64,000 nt of DNA from Deltaproteobacteria bacterium (lineage in GTDB: Bacteria; UBA10199; JACPAL01; JACOUP01), in the NCBI GenBank assembly GCA_016177765.1, contig JACOUP010000008.1, positions 1,213,165 to 1,277,164 of the forward strand, written 5' to 3'. The translations under genes and the position numbers were made by a program. Position 1 is the stretch's first letter. Every line of letters begins with the position of its first letter. The notes under the pieces are model-generated. The model was not told where the DNA came from, made no database searches, and saw nothing but the letters and a program-made list of their open reading frames with translations. Shown here piece after piece: positions 38,812 through 48,186 of the stretch.

Positions 38812-40765
38812 AAGGGAAAAGAGTGCGATCACTGTGGCGGCCCTGGAAAAGGCGATCCGGCGTCACAACCGGCTCTATTTTGAAAAACAGTCCCCCGAAA
38901 TTTCCGATTACGCATTTGACCGGTTGGTTGAACAATTAAGAAGGTTGAGACCGGACTCTCCCCTCCTGAGCGAAATCCCGTCTGAATCAGCCCCGGGTAC
39001 CAGCCGGTTTGCCGAGGTTCGACATACCTCTCCGATGTTGTCGCTGGACAAGTGTTACCGTGAGGAGGACTTAAACGATTGGATGGATAAATTTGAGGGG
39101 GAGGTTGTTGCCTCTCCCAAAGTTGACGGTTGTGCGGTGGAACTCCGTTATGACAGGGAAGGGAAACTGATTCTTGCGGCAACGCGCGGAGATGGGGTGG
39201 CGGGGGAGGAGATTACGGAAAATGCGCGGATGATCCAGGATATCCCGCAGAAGATCTCCCCTCTCCCCCTGGCGGGAGAGGGGTTGGGGGTGAGGGAGAT
39301 CCGCGGCGAAATCTACATGCGTCTTTCAGTATTCAAAAATTTTAAGGACTCGTTTGCCAATCCCAGAAATCTGGCGGCCGGGGCGATTAAACAAAAGGAT
39401 CCAAAAAAAACCGGTGAGTATCAACTCTCTTTTTTTGGCTACGATCTTTTGGGTGTTCCCTTTAAAACCGAATGGGAAAAGATGCAAACCCTCCGTTCAC
39501 TCGCTGTTCCGGTCGTCGAAATCAAAAAGGTTCCCAGGGAAAAGAGGCAGGAGGTCTACGACGATTTTCTGGGCCATCGGGGGAGTTTCGATTTTGAGAC
39601 CGACGGCGTTGTCTTTAAGGCGGACCGGATTGAGGAACAAAAGAGGCTGGGAAATACCGCCCATCACCCCCGTTACGCGATCGCCTACAAGTTCCAGGGG
39701 GATTCCGGGAAAACCGTCCTGAAAGATGTCGAGTGGAGTGTCGCACGGACCGGTGTAATCACGCCGGTCGGGATTGTCGAGCCGGTCGAGCTTTCCGGGG
39801 CGACGGTAACCCGTGTTTCTCTCCACAACTATGGCCTCATGAAACAAAAAGGGGTCCGGATCGGGGCGAAGGTCTTGATGATCCGGCGTGGTGGTGTCAT
39901 ACCGAATCTGGAATCGGTCATTGAGGCTGGCCGCGGTTCTGTTGTGGAGGCCCCGAAGAGATGCCCCTCGTGCGGCGCCCCGACGGAGATCCGAGACGAT
40001 TTTCTCCATTGTACCAACGCCAAAAATTGTAGTCAGACGAAGGTTGGGGAATTGAAACATTTTGTCCAGGTGACGGAGATTGAGGGGTTTGGCGACAAAT
40101 TAATTGAAAGACTTTATGAAAATGGTTTTGTCCAGGACCCGGCTGATTTTTATTTGCTCACCAAAGAGCAATTATTGGAGATTGAACGGATGGGGGAGGT
40201 TTTGGCGACAAAACTGATCGGGAATATCCAAGCAAAAAGGGAACTCCCGCTCGATCTTTTTCTCCGGGCGCTCGGGATTCGGGAGCTGGCCAAGCATACC
40301 TCGAAGATTCTGACAAAAGAGTTTGGGGGCTTGACGAGACTTTTTAAGGTGACGGAAGAGGAGCTCTCCGCGATCCACACCGTTGGCGAGGTGATTGCCA
40401 AAGAGGTGGTGGCGGGGTTGAAGAAAAAAAGGCCGTTGATTGAAAAATTATTGAAACACGTTCGAATCCCCTCTCCCTTGAGGGGAGAGGGTCAGGGAGA
40501 GGGTGACCGGGGCAAACCGTTTCACGGCAAGAAATTTCTTTTTACGGGCAGTCTCCTTTCCATGGAACGACGCGAGGCCGAAAAACGGGTCGAAGAAAAA
40601 GGGGGTTGGGTCGCCTCCGGCGTGACGCAAGAGCTCGATTATCTGGTGGTCGGTGATGGAGGGGGAGCCGGTTCTAAATTAGAGAAGGCCAAAAAACTTC
40701 AGGCCAAAGGGGGAAAGGTAAAGATTATTTCTGAAAAGGAGTGGAAGGAGATGGTGGGTCTATGA
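38804..40765 (+). CDS. ligA: NAD-dependent DNA ligase LigA
   Basis: A 653-aa NAD-dependent ligase. Domains: Ia (NAD binding, 1-65), adenylation with lysine K106 ([17 protein letters not shown]), OB fold ([20 protein letters not shown] region), four-Cys zinc finger (CPSCGAP...CTNAKNC), HhH repeats and a C-terminal BRCT domain ([20 protein letters not shown]). ATG 38804 matches the normal start; an in-frame start at 38639 lies inside the phosphatase gene. Two GC-rich repeats are inserted in frame (39255-39300: [13 protein letters not shown]; 40468-40507: [14 protein letters not shown] before BRCT). Confidence 0.96.
   Translation: MGKREKSAITVAALEKAIRRHNRLYFEKQSPEISDYAFDRLVEQLRRLRPDSPLLSEIPSESAPGTSRFAEVRHTSPMLSLDKCYREEDLNDWMDKFEGEVVASPKVDGCAVELRYDREGKLILAATRGDGVAGEEITENARMIQDIPQKISPLPLAGEGLGVREIRGEIYMRLSVFKNFKDSFANPRNLAAGAIKQKDPKKTGEYQLSFFGYDLLGVPFKTEWEKMQTLRSLAVPVVEIKKVPREKRQEVYDDFLGHRGSFDFETDGVVFKADRIEEQKRLGNTAHHPRYAIAYKFQGDSGKTVLKDVEWSVARTGVITPVGIVEPVELSGATVTRVSLHNYGLMKQKGVRIGAKVLMIRRGGVIPNLESVIEAGRGSVVEAPKRCPSCGAPTEIRDDFLHCTNAKNCSQTKVGELKHFVQVTEIEGFGDKLIERLYENGFVQDPADFYLLTKEQLLEIERMGEVLATKLIGNIQAKRELPLDLFLRALGIRELAKHTSKILTKEFGGLTRLFKVTEEELSAIHTVGEVIAKEVVAGLKKKRPLIEKLLKHVRIPSPLRGEGQGEGDRGKPFHGKKFLFTGSLLSMERREAEKRVEEKGGWVASGVTQELDYLVVGDGGGAGSKLEKAKKLQAKGGKVKIISEKEWKEMVGL
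39255..39300. repeat. GC-rich hairpin repeat inserted in ligA (adenylation domain)
   Basis: TCTCCCCTCTCCCCCTGGCG, GGAGAGGGGTTGGGGGTGAG. It lies in a surface loop just before [10 protein letters not shown], where other ligases have a shorter sequence. Confidence 0.8.
40468..40507. repeat. GC-rich hairpin repeat inserted in ligA (linker before BRCT)
   Basis: CCCCTCTCCCTTGAGGGGAG, AGGGTCAGGGAGAGGGTGA. Second in-frame copy within the same gene. Confidence 0.8.
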
Positions 40766-41713
40766 ATCCGTCAGCTCAAACATCCGCTGGAGTGGTTTCA
40801 GGGCGGCCTTGCGGAGTTCTTCCGGCATTGTAATCTCCGGTTTCAAATCACGCAAACAAAGGTAGAGTTTTTCGAGCGTATTCTTCTTCATGTGTGGGCA
40901 TTCGTTGCAGGCGCAGTGGCCGTCCGGCGGGGCAGGGATCAGCCGCTTGCGCGGCGCCATTTTTTCCATGGAGTGCAAAATCCCCGACTCAGTAACAACA
41001 ATGAATTCCTCCGCAGGATCCTTTTGGACAAATTCGAGGAGTTTTGATGTTGACCCGATAAAATCGGCGTGCGCGAGCACCCGCTCTTCACACTCCGGGT
41101 GGGCGATGATCTTGGCCTTGGGATGCCGGACCTTCAGCTGGACCAGTTTTTGTTCGCTAAAGATTTCATGGACGATACAGGTCCCGTTCCAGAGGAGCAT
41201 CGGGCGTTCCAGTTTTTTGATCAGGTATTGACCCAAATTCCGGTCGGGGGCAAAGAGTATCGGTCTTTCCTTTGGGATCTGACGCACAATCTTTTCCGCG
41301 TTGCTGGAAGTGCAGATAATGTCACTTTGTGCCTTGATCGCCGCCGTACAGTTGATGTAGGAGATAACAAGATGGTCCGGATGATTTTTCCGAAATTGGG
41401 CGAACTGATCGGAGGGACAGCCCTCCGCAAGCGAACAACCGGCTTCGAGGTCGGGGATCACCACCTTTTTGGAGGGGTTGAGGATCTTGGCGGTCTCTGC
41501 CATAAAATGGACCCCCGCAAAGACGATAACCTCCGCTGTTGTCTTTTCGGCCCGGCGGGCGAGCCCCAGACTGTCTTCCACAAAATCGGCCAGGTCCTGG
41601 ATCTCGGATTCCTGGTAGAAGTGGGCGAGGAGGACGGCGTTCCTCTCCCTTTTCAGACGGAGGATCTCCTCTTCCAGGTTCAATGGGATTGTATGGACAG
41701 GGTTGTGTTTCAT
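40760..41713 (-). CDS. nadA: quinolinate synthase A
   Basis: A 317-aa NadA that makes quinolinate from iminoaspartate and dihydroxyacetone phosphate with a 4Fe-4S cluster (NAD synthesis). It has [48 protein letters not shown] (cluster Cys), SNAEKIV, and [20 protein letters not shown] and the C-terminal cluster Cys in [19 protein letters not shown]. nadB and nadC are not nearby. Its end overlaps ligA tail to tail by 6 bp. Confidence 0.96.
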   Translation of the reverse strand: MKHNPVHTIPLNLEEEILRLKRERNAVLLAHFYQESEIQDLADFVEDSLGLARRAEKTTAEVIVFAGVHFMAETAKILNPSKKVVIPDLEAGCSLAEGCPSDQFAQFRKNHPDHLVISYINCTAAIKAQSDIICTSSNAEKIVRQIPKERPILFAPDRNLGQYLIKKLERPMLLWNGTCIVHEIFSEQKLVQLKVRHPKAKIIAHPECEERVLAHADFIGSTSKLLEFVQKDPAEEFIVVTESGILHSMEKMAPRKRLIPAPPDGHCACNECPHMKKNTLEKLYLCLRDLKPEITMPEELRKAALKPLQRMFELTDS

Positions 41714-41726
41714 AAAACAAAATATT

Positions 41727-41752
41727 TCCCCCTCCCTTGATGGGAGGGGATA
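41727..41752. repeat. GC-rich hairpin repeat between nadA and the TIGR02757 gene
   Basis: TCCCCCTCCCTTGATGGGAG, GGGATA. It sits in the divergent promoter region, 13 bp before the nadA start. Confidence 0.7.
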
Positions 41753-41767
41753 ACTACAATGTAGACC

Positions 41768-42577
41768 ATGGCAAAGCGACTGTCAAATGACCGAAGGACA
41801 GGGGTGCTTCACCCCCGGATTGGCACTCTCCTGGAGGAGATCATGCTCCGGTTTGATCGCCAGTTCCTCAAGACTGATCCGGTTTCTCTGGTTCATCGAT
41901 ACCGGTCACCGGGAGATCAGGAGGTAGTCTCTCTCATTACCGCCCTCCTCGCCTTCGGTAACGCCAAGGCGATTATCGGTTCCGTTAAGAGGATCATTGA
42001 TCCGTTAGGGTCCTCTCCGAAGGAGGCCTTGATGGGGAGGCTTCCCGCCACTCTATCGCACCAAACTGGCCACCGTTGGGTCCGGACCGGGGATATCCTC
42101 CTGCTTCTGGAAATCGTGAGGGAGATCCTCGTAAAACACCATTCTTTGGAATCGTTTTTTCTGGAGGGGTTTTCGCCTCAGGATCACGACGTCGGAGCTG
42201 CCCTTCACCAGTTCTCCCGACGGATCAAGAAAATGGCTGGGAAGAGGGGAGGGACACTGGGATTCCGTTACTTCTTCCCCTCGCCGGAAGATGGGTCGGC
42301 CTGCAAGAGGCTCAATATGTGGCTCCGCTGGATAGTGAGGCCTCATGACGGAATTGACCTAGGCCTTTGGAGCCGGATTCCTCCTTCCAAACTGATTATC
42401 CCTCTGGATATTCACCTCTTTAATTTTGCCCGGCGCTACCGTTTGAGCCGTTACAAAACCCCCCACTGGAAGATGGCCTGTGAGGTCACCTCATTTTTAC
42501 GACAACTGGACCCTGCCGATCCGGTCAAATACGACTTTGCGATCTGCCACTACGGGATGGAGCAGGGATGGAAATAA
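41768..42577 (+). CDS. TIGR02757 family protein (DUF2400)
   Basis: A 269-aa DUF2400 protein: [52 protein letters not shown], and [40 protein letters not shown] are family-typical. The fold is thought to resemble HhH-GPD DNA glycosylases, but no activity is known. A palindromic unit GGGTGCTTCACCC (41812-41824) lies near the start. Confidence 0.92.
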   Translation: MAKRLSNDRRTGVLHPRIGTLLEEIMLRFDRQFLKTDPVSLVHRYRSPGDQEVVSLITALLAFGNAKAIIGSVKRIIDPLGSSPKEALMGRLPATLSHQTGHRWVRTGDILLLLEIVREILVKHHSLESFFLEGFSPQDHDVGAALHQFSRRIKKMAGKRGGTLGFRYFFPSPEDGSACKRLNMWLRWIVRPHDGIDLGLWSRIPPSKLIIPLDIHLFNFARRYRLSRYKTPHWKMACEVTSFLRQLDPADPVKYDFAICHYGMEQGWK

Positions 42578-42617
42578 GCTAGCAACTCTTTGTGAAGAAG
42601 ACCGAGAAAAGGCCCAA

Positions 42618-45029
42618 ATGCAGGGTCCCTGGACAAAATCGATACTGCTGATTTTCCTGTTGTTTTTTGCCTCTTGTTCCCTTGCTGAGAAGAACGGGTC
42701 TCAAAAGTTTAAGTCTCCCTCATTTTCCCGCTTCAGCGGTCAATCCGTTCCGTACCCTCATTGGAAGGAACAATTTTTTCCTTCCCGCTTCTTGCCACGG
42801 CCGGTTTATCGGATCATCGTGGCAATATTCGGACCGGTCCTGAAGTTTTCTCACACCGGCCCTTCCAAGAGACATCCAGATGTTGTCTACAACACCGATA
42901 CCGGGCATTTTTTTGTCGTCTGGCAGGAATCGGAGCTTTCCGGCGAGACAAGTATCCAGGGGGAACTCCGGTACGGGGATGGGGATCCGATCGGGCCCCC
43001 GATCCTGATCAGCCGTTCCGCCCCGCAATGCCTCCCCTCCAATTTCTTTGAAAGAATTCAACACCCGCGTTACGATTATACCCAGCTCCCACTCCCCAAT
43101 CGCTGCCCCGAGAATTTTTTCCCCTCCGTGTCTTACAACCCGTCCAGCGGCTATTATATGGTTGCCTGGCAGGCGGAGATCGTGGCGGATTACCCCCGTG
43201 ATTACGGTTTTGCCGTGATTCAGGCCCAAGCCTATTCCGAAGAGAACGGTGAACTCTCACCAGTCTGGACCGATTCCTCCGGCAACACTGATCCGATCGT
43301 TGTCTCCCGTTACTTTGTGGGGGTTCATGTTGCTCAAGGGACGGAGCGTCATGAGGTACAGACGGAAGAGATTGTTGCCTGGTCCTCCGCCCGACACCCC
43401 CAAGTAGAGCCGGCGACCGGCCGGAATCTTTTCCTGATCAGTTATATCACCAACAACCCGATGACGGAGAATGATTACCCCGCCTGCCGTGTGGAGGGGG
43501 AGGATGAGGAGGAACACCAGCAGATGTTTGAGGCCTGCCGGTCGCAACTGGAAGAAGAACTCGCCTATTATGGGGTTCAGGTTAGACCCCTTCAGGTAAG
43601 GGACCGAGACCGGCTGTACCCGCTCCCCCTGCCGTACCTCTTCCGGGATCCCTCCTCGGCGCGGCTCACCAATTTTTATCCTGTCCTTTCCCGTCGACAG
43701 GAAGAGGTCCCCAGTGATCCTGAATTTCTCCTGGCCTTTGAGACGATCAACCGTGATCAAACGGATGACCGCTATCTCCGGTCTGTCGCTTTTGCCGTCA
43801 ATGACGAAAGTTTCAGGTTTCATGCCCCGGGGAGTTCCAATCCTGTTGCCTCCCCGCAAAAGGTAGGTGTCACACTGGCGGCCGATCCGGATGACCCGAC
43901 CGATGAAACCCAGTTGAGAGAAGCCCTGTTGAAGGGGGAGATTGCGAGGGTTCACCATGCCGTTTCTTCTACCGGATATTCTTTCCCCTACAAGGTGGTT
44001 TATCGGTTCAGAGACGATTCCCGTCAAGGACTGGACGAAATCGGCGTTGATGCCGAAGGGCGTGGTTCCAATCTTGCTGTCATCCTTTATGAAGACTCGG
44101 GGATTTCGGATGAGGTACCGATCCGTAACAGTGCCCCGGTGATTGGCTTCAGCCGTGATCTTCAGGGGGGAGAGCGGCGCCACCTGCTTGTTTCGAGACA
44201 AAACGAGGCGATCAAAGGATTACTTCAAACCCCGGAGAGTTCCCCCCCTCCGGTTTCTTTCCCAATCTCTGATCCTGAGGACCGGATCAGTCTTAATGTC
44301 GATCCGGTGGTGGAGTATGCCGAACGCAAAGGTCAATTTTATGTCGTCTGGGCCCAGTTGGCGATCGATCGCTCCTCCAAGATTATGGGGCAGTATATTT
44401 CCTTAACCCCTCCGTCGCCGCAAGTGACAGTCTTTGGTTTCAAAGAGGAAGGGACCTGCCACCCCTGGTCGAGCGGGGATCCGGTGAAGGAGATCCGGCA
44501 AAACGAGGTTATTCAACTCTGTTGGGAGACTGAGAACAGCGGGGTTGTTGAGATCTCCGTGGATAATGACAGTCTCCCCCCTGCGGTTCATGACCAAGCG
44601 ATTGAGGGAGATCAGCCGCTACCGGTGGTTGGGGAAGGGGATATCCGGCCCCTTCTGGAAGAGGGCGATTATATTTATACGTTGTTGGCACGGGGTCCCT
44701 TGGGGGAGGAGGTGACACGAACTCTCCCTCTCCAGGTCAATCCTTATCCGCTTCCGGTCATTCAATCCTTCACCATCAATGGGGCCAGTCAGGCGACCAT
44801 CCGGAGCGGTGAATCGGTCACACTCACCTGGCAGGTTCAAGGGGAGGAAGGGGATCAGGTCCATATCCGTATTGTGGATTCCCAAGGGCGTCTGATTGTG
44901 CAAGACTCTCAGGAGCTGGAGGCCTTTGAAATAGATAGTCCACCGCAGAGCACCACTTATTCCCTGACTGCCACCGGTTTTGGGGGGAGCCCCTCTCCAA
45001 GAGACGTCTCGGTGACTGTCTCTCCTTGA
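42618..45029 (+). CDS. large lipoprotein with propeller-like repeats and C-terminal Ig-like domains
   Basis: An 803-aa protein with a lipoprotein signal (SILLIFLLFFASC, lipobox FASC with Cys about 20). Five or so spaced segments share the pattern hPxVxYxxxxGxyxVxW (HPDVVYNTDTGHFFVVWQE, FFPSVSYNPSSGYYMVAWQ, VDPVVEYAERKGQFYVVWAQ), which suggests beta-propeller blades. The last ~200 residues contain two Ig-like domains (SFTINGASQATIRSGESVTL, TTYSLTATGFGG). I chose ATG 42618; a start at 42480 overlaps the preceding gene and hides the signal peptide. It is probably on the outer membrane surface. No specific family is recognised. Confidence 0.78.
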   Translation: MQGPWTKSILLIFLLFFASCSLAEKNGSQKFKSPSFSRFSGQSVPYPHWKEQFFPSRFLPRPVYRIIVAIFGPVLKFSHTGPSKRHPDVVYNTDTGHFFVVWQESELSGETSIQGELRYGDGDPIGPPILISRSAPQCLPSNFFERIQHPRYDYTQLPLPNRCPENFFPSVSYNPSSGYYMVAWQAEIVADYPRDYGFAVIQAQAYSEENGELSPVWTDSSGNTDPIVVSRYFVGVHVAQGTERHEVQTEEIVAWSSARHPQVEPATGRNLFLISYITNNPMTENDYPACRVEGEDEEEHQQMFEACRSQLEEELAYYGVQVRPLQVRDRDRLYPLPLPYLFRDPSSARLTNFYPVLSRRQEEVPSDPEFLLAFETINRDQTDDRYLRSVAFAVNDESFRFHAPGSSNPVASPQKVGVTLAADPDDPTDETQLREALLKGEIARVHHAVSSTGYSFPYKVVYRFRDDSRQGLDEIGVDAEGRGSNLAVILYEDSGISDEVPIRNSAPVIGFSRDLQGGERRHLLVSRQNEAIKGLLQTPESSPPPVSFPISDPEDRISLNVDPVVEYAERKGQFYVVWAQLAIDRSSKIMGQYISLTPPSPQVTVFGFKEEGTCHPWSSGDPVKEIRQNEVIQLCWETENSGVVEISVDNDSLPPAVHDQAIEGDQPLPVVGEGDIRPLLEEGDYIYTLLARGPLGEEVTRTLPLQVNPYPLPVIQSFTINGASQATIRSGESVTLTWQVQGEEGDQVHIRIVDSQGRLIVQDSQELEAFEIDSPPQSTTYSLTATGFGGSPSPRDVSVTVSP

Positions 45030-45066
45030 CGAAGGTCCCTCTAAAAGGTTAAAGCAAAAAGATTCT

Positions 45067-46440
45067 ATGAAAGCGGTTACCCTTTTTCTTCCGGCAATTC
45101 GGGAGATGTTGGAACAAAAATCGTTCCAGGAACTCCGTCGGATGCTGGCCTACCTGGACCCGATTGATCTTGCCGACGGCTGGTCCTCGTTCAAGCCGGA
45201 AGATCAGGCGATCCTCTTTCGACTCCTGACACGCCGGCATGCCACTGTCCTCTTTGAGGAATTGGAGTCCGAAGAACAGACGGCCCTCTTAAATCACCTG
45301 AAAGATGTGGATATCCAGACCCTTGTTGCCGATTTGGATCCCGCCGAGACTTCCCAACTCTTCCGCAAACTGCCGGAGAAGATGACCAAACACCTGGCCT
45401 CGCTCATGAAACACGATTCTCTGGCAACCGCTCAACAGCTGATGAAATTTCCACCGGAAACGGCCGGCGGGCGGATGCATACCCAGGTCTTTCTGGTTCA
45501 ACCGGACTGGACCGTCAAGCAGGTGATTGACAAACTCAGGACCACGGTTCGCCTGCGTCATCTGGACGATTCTTTTTTTGAAAATCTCTACGTTGTGGAT
45601 TCCCAAAATCACTTTTTGGGACAGGTTCCGTTGAACGAACTGGTTGTGGCGCCGGCCGAGCTGAAGATTGCCGAGCTGGTCCATCATGCCGCGGTGACGC
45701 TGCATCCGCAGATGGATCAGGAAGAGGCCGGAAAACTGTTGAGTCATTACAAACTGGCCAATGCCCCGGTTGTTGATGAGGGGGGGAAAATCCTGGGGGT
45801 GGTGCTGGTGGGTGAGATCTATGAGATTATTGAACAGGAGACGGAGGAAGACTTTGCCAAAATGGCCGGTATGGCCAAGAGTGATTACTGGTCCCGGAAG
45901 GTTTTTGGGGCGGTTGGTTTGCGTTTCCCCTGGCTGGTGGCGACCTGCCTTGGGGAGCTGGTGGTCTCCTGGATGATCCGGGCCTTTGAGCCGACGCTTC
46001 AGAAAATTGTCGCCCTAGTAACCTTTATGCCCTTTATTGCCGCGATGGGGGGGAATGTCGGGTCACAGTCGGCAACGATCATGGTTCGTGGCTTGGCCAC
46101 GGGAGAGGTCAGTCACAAGGACCGGAAGCGGGCGGTCTTGAAGGAGACAAAGGTGGGACTCTTGGTCGGCCTGATGTACGGGACGGTCTTGGGGACGATG
46201 GCCTATGTTATTTATGGGGCGGATTTTGGACACCTGTTCCCGGTCGTAGTGGGGATCGGTTTGGTGATTTCCATGACTGTTGCCGCGACCATCGGTTCCC
46301 TGGAGCCTTTCATTTTGCAGCGGTTTGGCATGGACCCGGCAACCTCCACCGGCCCGCTCATCACCACCATTACCGACCTGTTCAGCACCTTCTGCTACTT
46401 TGGACTGGCGACCTGGATTTTACTACGGTTCAATATCTAG
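45067..46440 (+). CDS. mgtE: magnesium transporter MgtE
   Basis: A 457-aa MgtE channel: N-domain (superhelix, 10-130, ending in PEKMTKHLASLMKHD), CBS pair (about 135-255, YPPETAGG-like FPPETAGGRMHTQ, VVDSQNHFLGQVPLNELV, DEGGKILGVVLVGEI) and a five-helix membrane domain with FMPFIAAMGGNVGSQSATIM, the selectivity signature. Mg2+ binding to the cytoplasmic part gates the pore. It follows the lipoprotein by 37 bp. Confidence 0.96.
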   Translation: MKAVTLFLPAIREMLEQKSFQELRRMLAYLDPIDLADGWSSFKPEDQAILFRLLTRRHATVLFEELESEEQTALLNHLKDVDIQTLVADLDPAETSQLFRKLPEKMTKHLASLMKHDSLATAQQLMKFPPETAGGRMHTQVFLVQPDWTVKQVIDKLRTTVRLRHLDDSFFENLYVVDSQNHFLGQVPLNELVVAPAELKIAELVHHAAVTLHPQMDQEEAGKLLSHYKLANAPVVDEGGKILGVVLVGEIYEIIEQETEEDFAKMAGMAKSDYWSRKVFGAVGLRFPWLVATCLGELVVSWMIRAFEPTLQKIVALVTFMPFIAAMGGNVGSQSATIMVRGLATGEVSHKDRKRAVLKETKVGLLVGLMYGTVLGTMAYVIYGADFGHLFPVVVGIGLVISMTVAATIGSLEPFILQRFGMDPATSTGPLITTITDLFSTFCYFGLATWILLRFNI

Positions 46441-46464
46441 GCGGGCAAAATAAAGAAAACAGTG

Positions 46465-46480
46465 CGGAGAGGGTGGGATT
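46465..46480. repeat. 16-bp duplicate of the tRNA-Ser 3' end
   Basis: CGGAGAGGGTGGGATT at 46465-46480 is identical to 46652-46667, the 3' end of tRNA-Ser (minus strand). It lies 187 bp downstream of the tRNA in transcription sense. Such copies mark attachment sites of integrated elements; only a short remnant remains between them, without a gene. Confidence 0.6.
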
Positions 46481-46604
46481 ATTCGCACGACCGGCATTGA
46501 AATGCGTGGTGCTCAAGCGCCGTTGGGTTAAAAATCCTATCGGATTTTTAGTTTTAGAATTCGGCGTCGAACCCGTTCGCCTTCGGCTCAAGGGTTCTCA
46601 TCCC

Positions 46605-46649
46605 CCAAAAACGTGAAAGCGGAACCCCCAAAAGGAGGTTCCGCTTTCA
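46605..46649 (-). terminator. terminator of tRNA-Ser
   Basis: A 12-bp stem GAAAGCGGAACC / GGTTCCGCTTTC (46615-46648) just downstream of the tRNA on the minus strand, followed by CGTTTTT. It fits a rho-independent terminator. Confidence 0.75.
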
Positions 46650-46652
46650 ATC

Positions 46653-46738
46653 GGAGAGGGTGGGATTCGAACCCACGTACCCGGTAAAGGGTAACACGCT
46701 TTCCAAGCGTGCGCCTTCAGCCACTCGGCCACCTCTCC
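46653..46738 (-). tRNA. tRNA-Ser (anticodon GGA)
   Basis: The minus strand folds as an 86-nt class II tRNA: acceptor GGAGAGG with CCTCTCC, D arm GCCGAGTGGCTGAAGGC, anticodon stem CACGC / GCGTG with loop TTGGAAA (anticodon GGA), a long variable arm (TTACCCTTTACCGGGTAC) and T arm GTGGGTTCGAATCCCAC. The long variable arm and the anticodon identify serine. CCA is not encoded. Confidence 0.96.
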
Positions 46739-46746
46739 CACAGCAT

Positions 46747-47787
46747 TCAGAGCCGTTTCAAAACCTCATTGGCAAGGGCAGGGGCGCTTGTCAAGCCAGG
46801 AGATTCAATCCCTAATAAATGGACCCAGGTTTTTTCTTTTACAATGGTGAATTCGGTCAATGGTTCACCGTAATGGAAAAGCTTTGGACGGTTTCCAGAA
46901 TAGGCGGGTTGCAGGGGAGGGGGGTCCCACTCCGGCAGGTAATAGCGGACCGCCTTTTCAAAACTCTCCGGTGCGGTTTTATGTTGATAATCGGTTTTTC
47001 CCTCAATGAAAAAGGCGTTCGGTCCAAGGAGCAGTTGATTATCGATCGTTGGTGTCAGGTGGATTCCCAAACCATGAGCCCCCTTGTAAGGGAGGTGATA
47101 GACAGGCCTCTTGACCGGATTTTTTGACACGGCATAATAGTCACCGCGGCAGGGGCGGATTTCGTACCCTTTCAGTCCTGCCTGCTCCGCAATTTCGTCT
47201 GCAAAAAGGCCGGCACTGTTGATCGCCAGATCAAAGGGGATCTCTCCCCGCGTCGTTTGGAGCGATTGATCTTTGACCTCAAGGAGTTTGCAAGGGTTAA
47301 TAATTTCGACCCCCTTGTTTTTAAGGTAGACGGCCAATGCTTTGACATAGCCGGCGGCATCGAGGACCCCCGTTGAAGGGACAAGTATCGCCCGTGTCCT
47401 GCGGAGAAACGGTTCTTCCTTTTTGACTTCGTCGGCAGAGCAAAGCCGAGGTTGAGGGATCGGCAGCTGACGGATTTTCTCAAAGAACGGCTCCAGCTCA
47501 TTCTCCTGCCCCTCTTCCGGGACGACCCATTTACCACAAGGGTGGTAGGTCACTCGTAGTTTTTCGAGCCACTCATAGGTCAATCGGTTTCCCTCAATGC
47601 ACACTTTTTCTTTAAAACTTCCTGTTTTGTAGAAGACACCGGAATGAATCACACCACTATTTCGGCCACTGGTATGCTCCGCGAGGAATTTTTCCTGGTC
47701 CAGGACATAAACTTCATCTCCTTTTTCGTTTAGAACGCGTGCGATATGTAGGCCGACAATGCCGGCGCCGATAATAACGGTGGTCAT
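46747..47787 (-). CDS. lhgO: L-2-hydroxyglutarate oxidase-like FAD-dependent oxidoreductase
   Basis: A 346-aa FAD oxidoreductase of the DAO family, LhgO branch: VIIGAGIVGLHIARVLNEKG (dinucleotide motif), LAEHTSGRNSGVIHSGVFYK (FAD attachment region of LhgO), STGVLDAAGYVKAL, CRGDYYAVSKN and LGIHLTPTIDNQLLLGPNAF. It is shorter than E. coli LhgO (about 420 aa), mainly at the C-terminus. It would oxidise L-2-hydroxyglutarate and feed electrons to quinones. It is the last gene of the polysaccharide run and may be separate in function. Confidence 0.88.
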   Translation of the reverse strand: MTTVIIGAGIVGLHIARVLNEKGDEVYVLDQEKFLAEHTSGRNSGVIHSGVFYKTGSFKEKVCIEGNRLTYEWLEKLRVTYHPCGKWVVPEEGQENELEPFFEKIRQLPIPQPRLCSADEVKKEEPFLRRTRAILVPSTGVLDAAGYVKALAVYLKNKGVEIINPCKLLEVKDQSLQTTRGEIPFDLAINSAGLFADEIAEQAGLKGYEIRPCRGDYYAVSKNPVKRPVYHLPYKGAHGLGIHLTPTIDNQLLLGPNAFFIEGKTDYQHKTAPESFEKAVRYYLPEWDPPPLQPAYSGNRPKLFHYGEPLTEFTIVKEKTWVHLLGIESPGLTSAPALANEVLKRL

Positions 47788-47796
47788 TTTAACCTT

Positions 47797-47835
47797 AATC
47801 CTCCCCTTAGGGTAAGGGGAGGTGAGGAGGGGTTA
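47797..47835. repeat. GC-rich hairpin repeat between lhgO and the cupin gene
   Basis: AATCCTCCCCTTAGGGTAAG, GGGAGGTGAGGAGGGGTTA; both arms carry CCTCCCC/GGGGAGG. The cupin stop codon lies in its right end. Confidence 0.75.
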
Positions 47836-48186
47836 CGATCTTTTGTAGTCATCCTCAAGCCGGATCACGTCATCTAACTCCGGCGTCGATACCTCAAGGA
47901 CCTCACAATCTTCTGAGGCGCTCATTCGATGCTTGCAATAAGGAGGGATATGGAAGGTATCTCCCGGTTTGAGAATTATTTTTTGACGACCCTCGGTTGA
48001 ACCTTTTGATTCAACCTCTAATTCCATCAAGCCTTTATTGAGTCGGATCGTTTCTTCCTTCTTTTCGTGATATTGAAAAGAGAGCCGATGCCCTTTGTTA
48101 ATGAAAAGGATCTTACCGACATATCGATCGGTTTTAGCCCAAATCAACTCATGTCCCCAGGGCTTATTAATTTTTTCGGTTTTCAT
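47833..48186 (-). CDS. cupin protein, mannose-6-phosphate isomerase type II-like
   Basis: A 117-aa single cupin domain: NKPWGHELIWAKTDRYVGKI, NKGHRLSFQYHEKKEETIRL, KPGDTFHIPPYCKHRMSASE, EVLEVSTPELDDVIRLEDDY. It matches the C-terminal isomerase domain of type II ManC/phosphomannose isomerase; metal ligands (HxH-type, Glu, His) are present. It is a free-standing domain, without the GDP-mannose pyrophosphorylase part. It starts 1 bp over the sugar transferase stop and probably belongs to the polysaccharide operon. Confidence 0.85.
   Translation of the reverse strand: MKTEKINKPWGHELIWAKTDRYVGKILFINKGHRLSFQYHEKKEETIRLNKGLMELEVESKGSTEGRQKIILKPGDTFHIPPYCKHRMSASEDCEVLEVSTPELDDVIRLEDDYKRS

Noticed and set aside
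43257-44201. 314-codon minus-strand open frame
   Set aside because: Shadow of the large lipoprotein gene; Arg/Gly/Ile-rich without domain.
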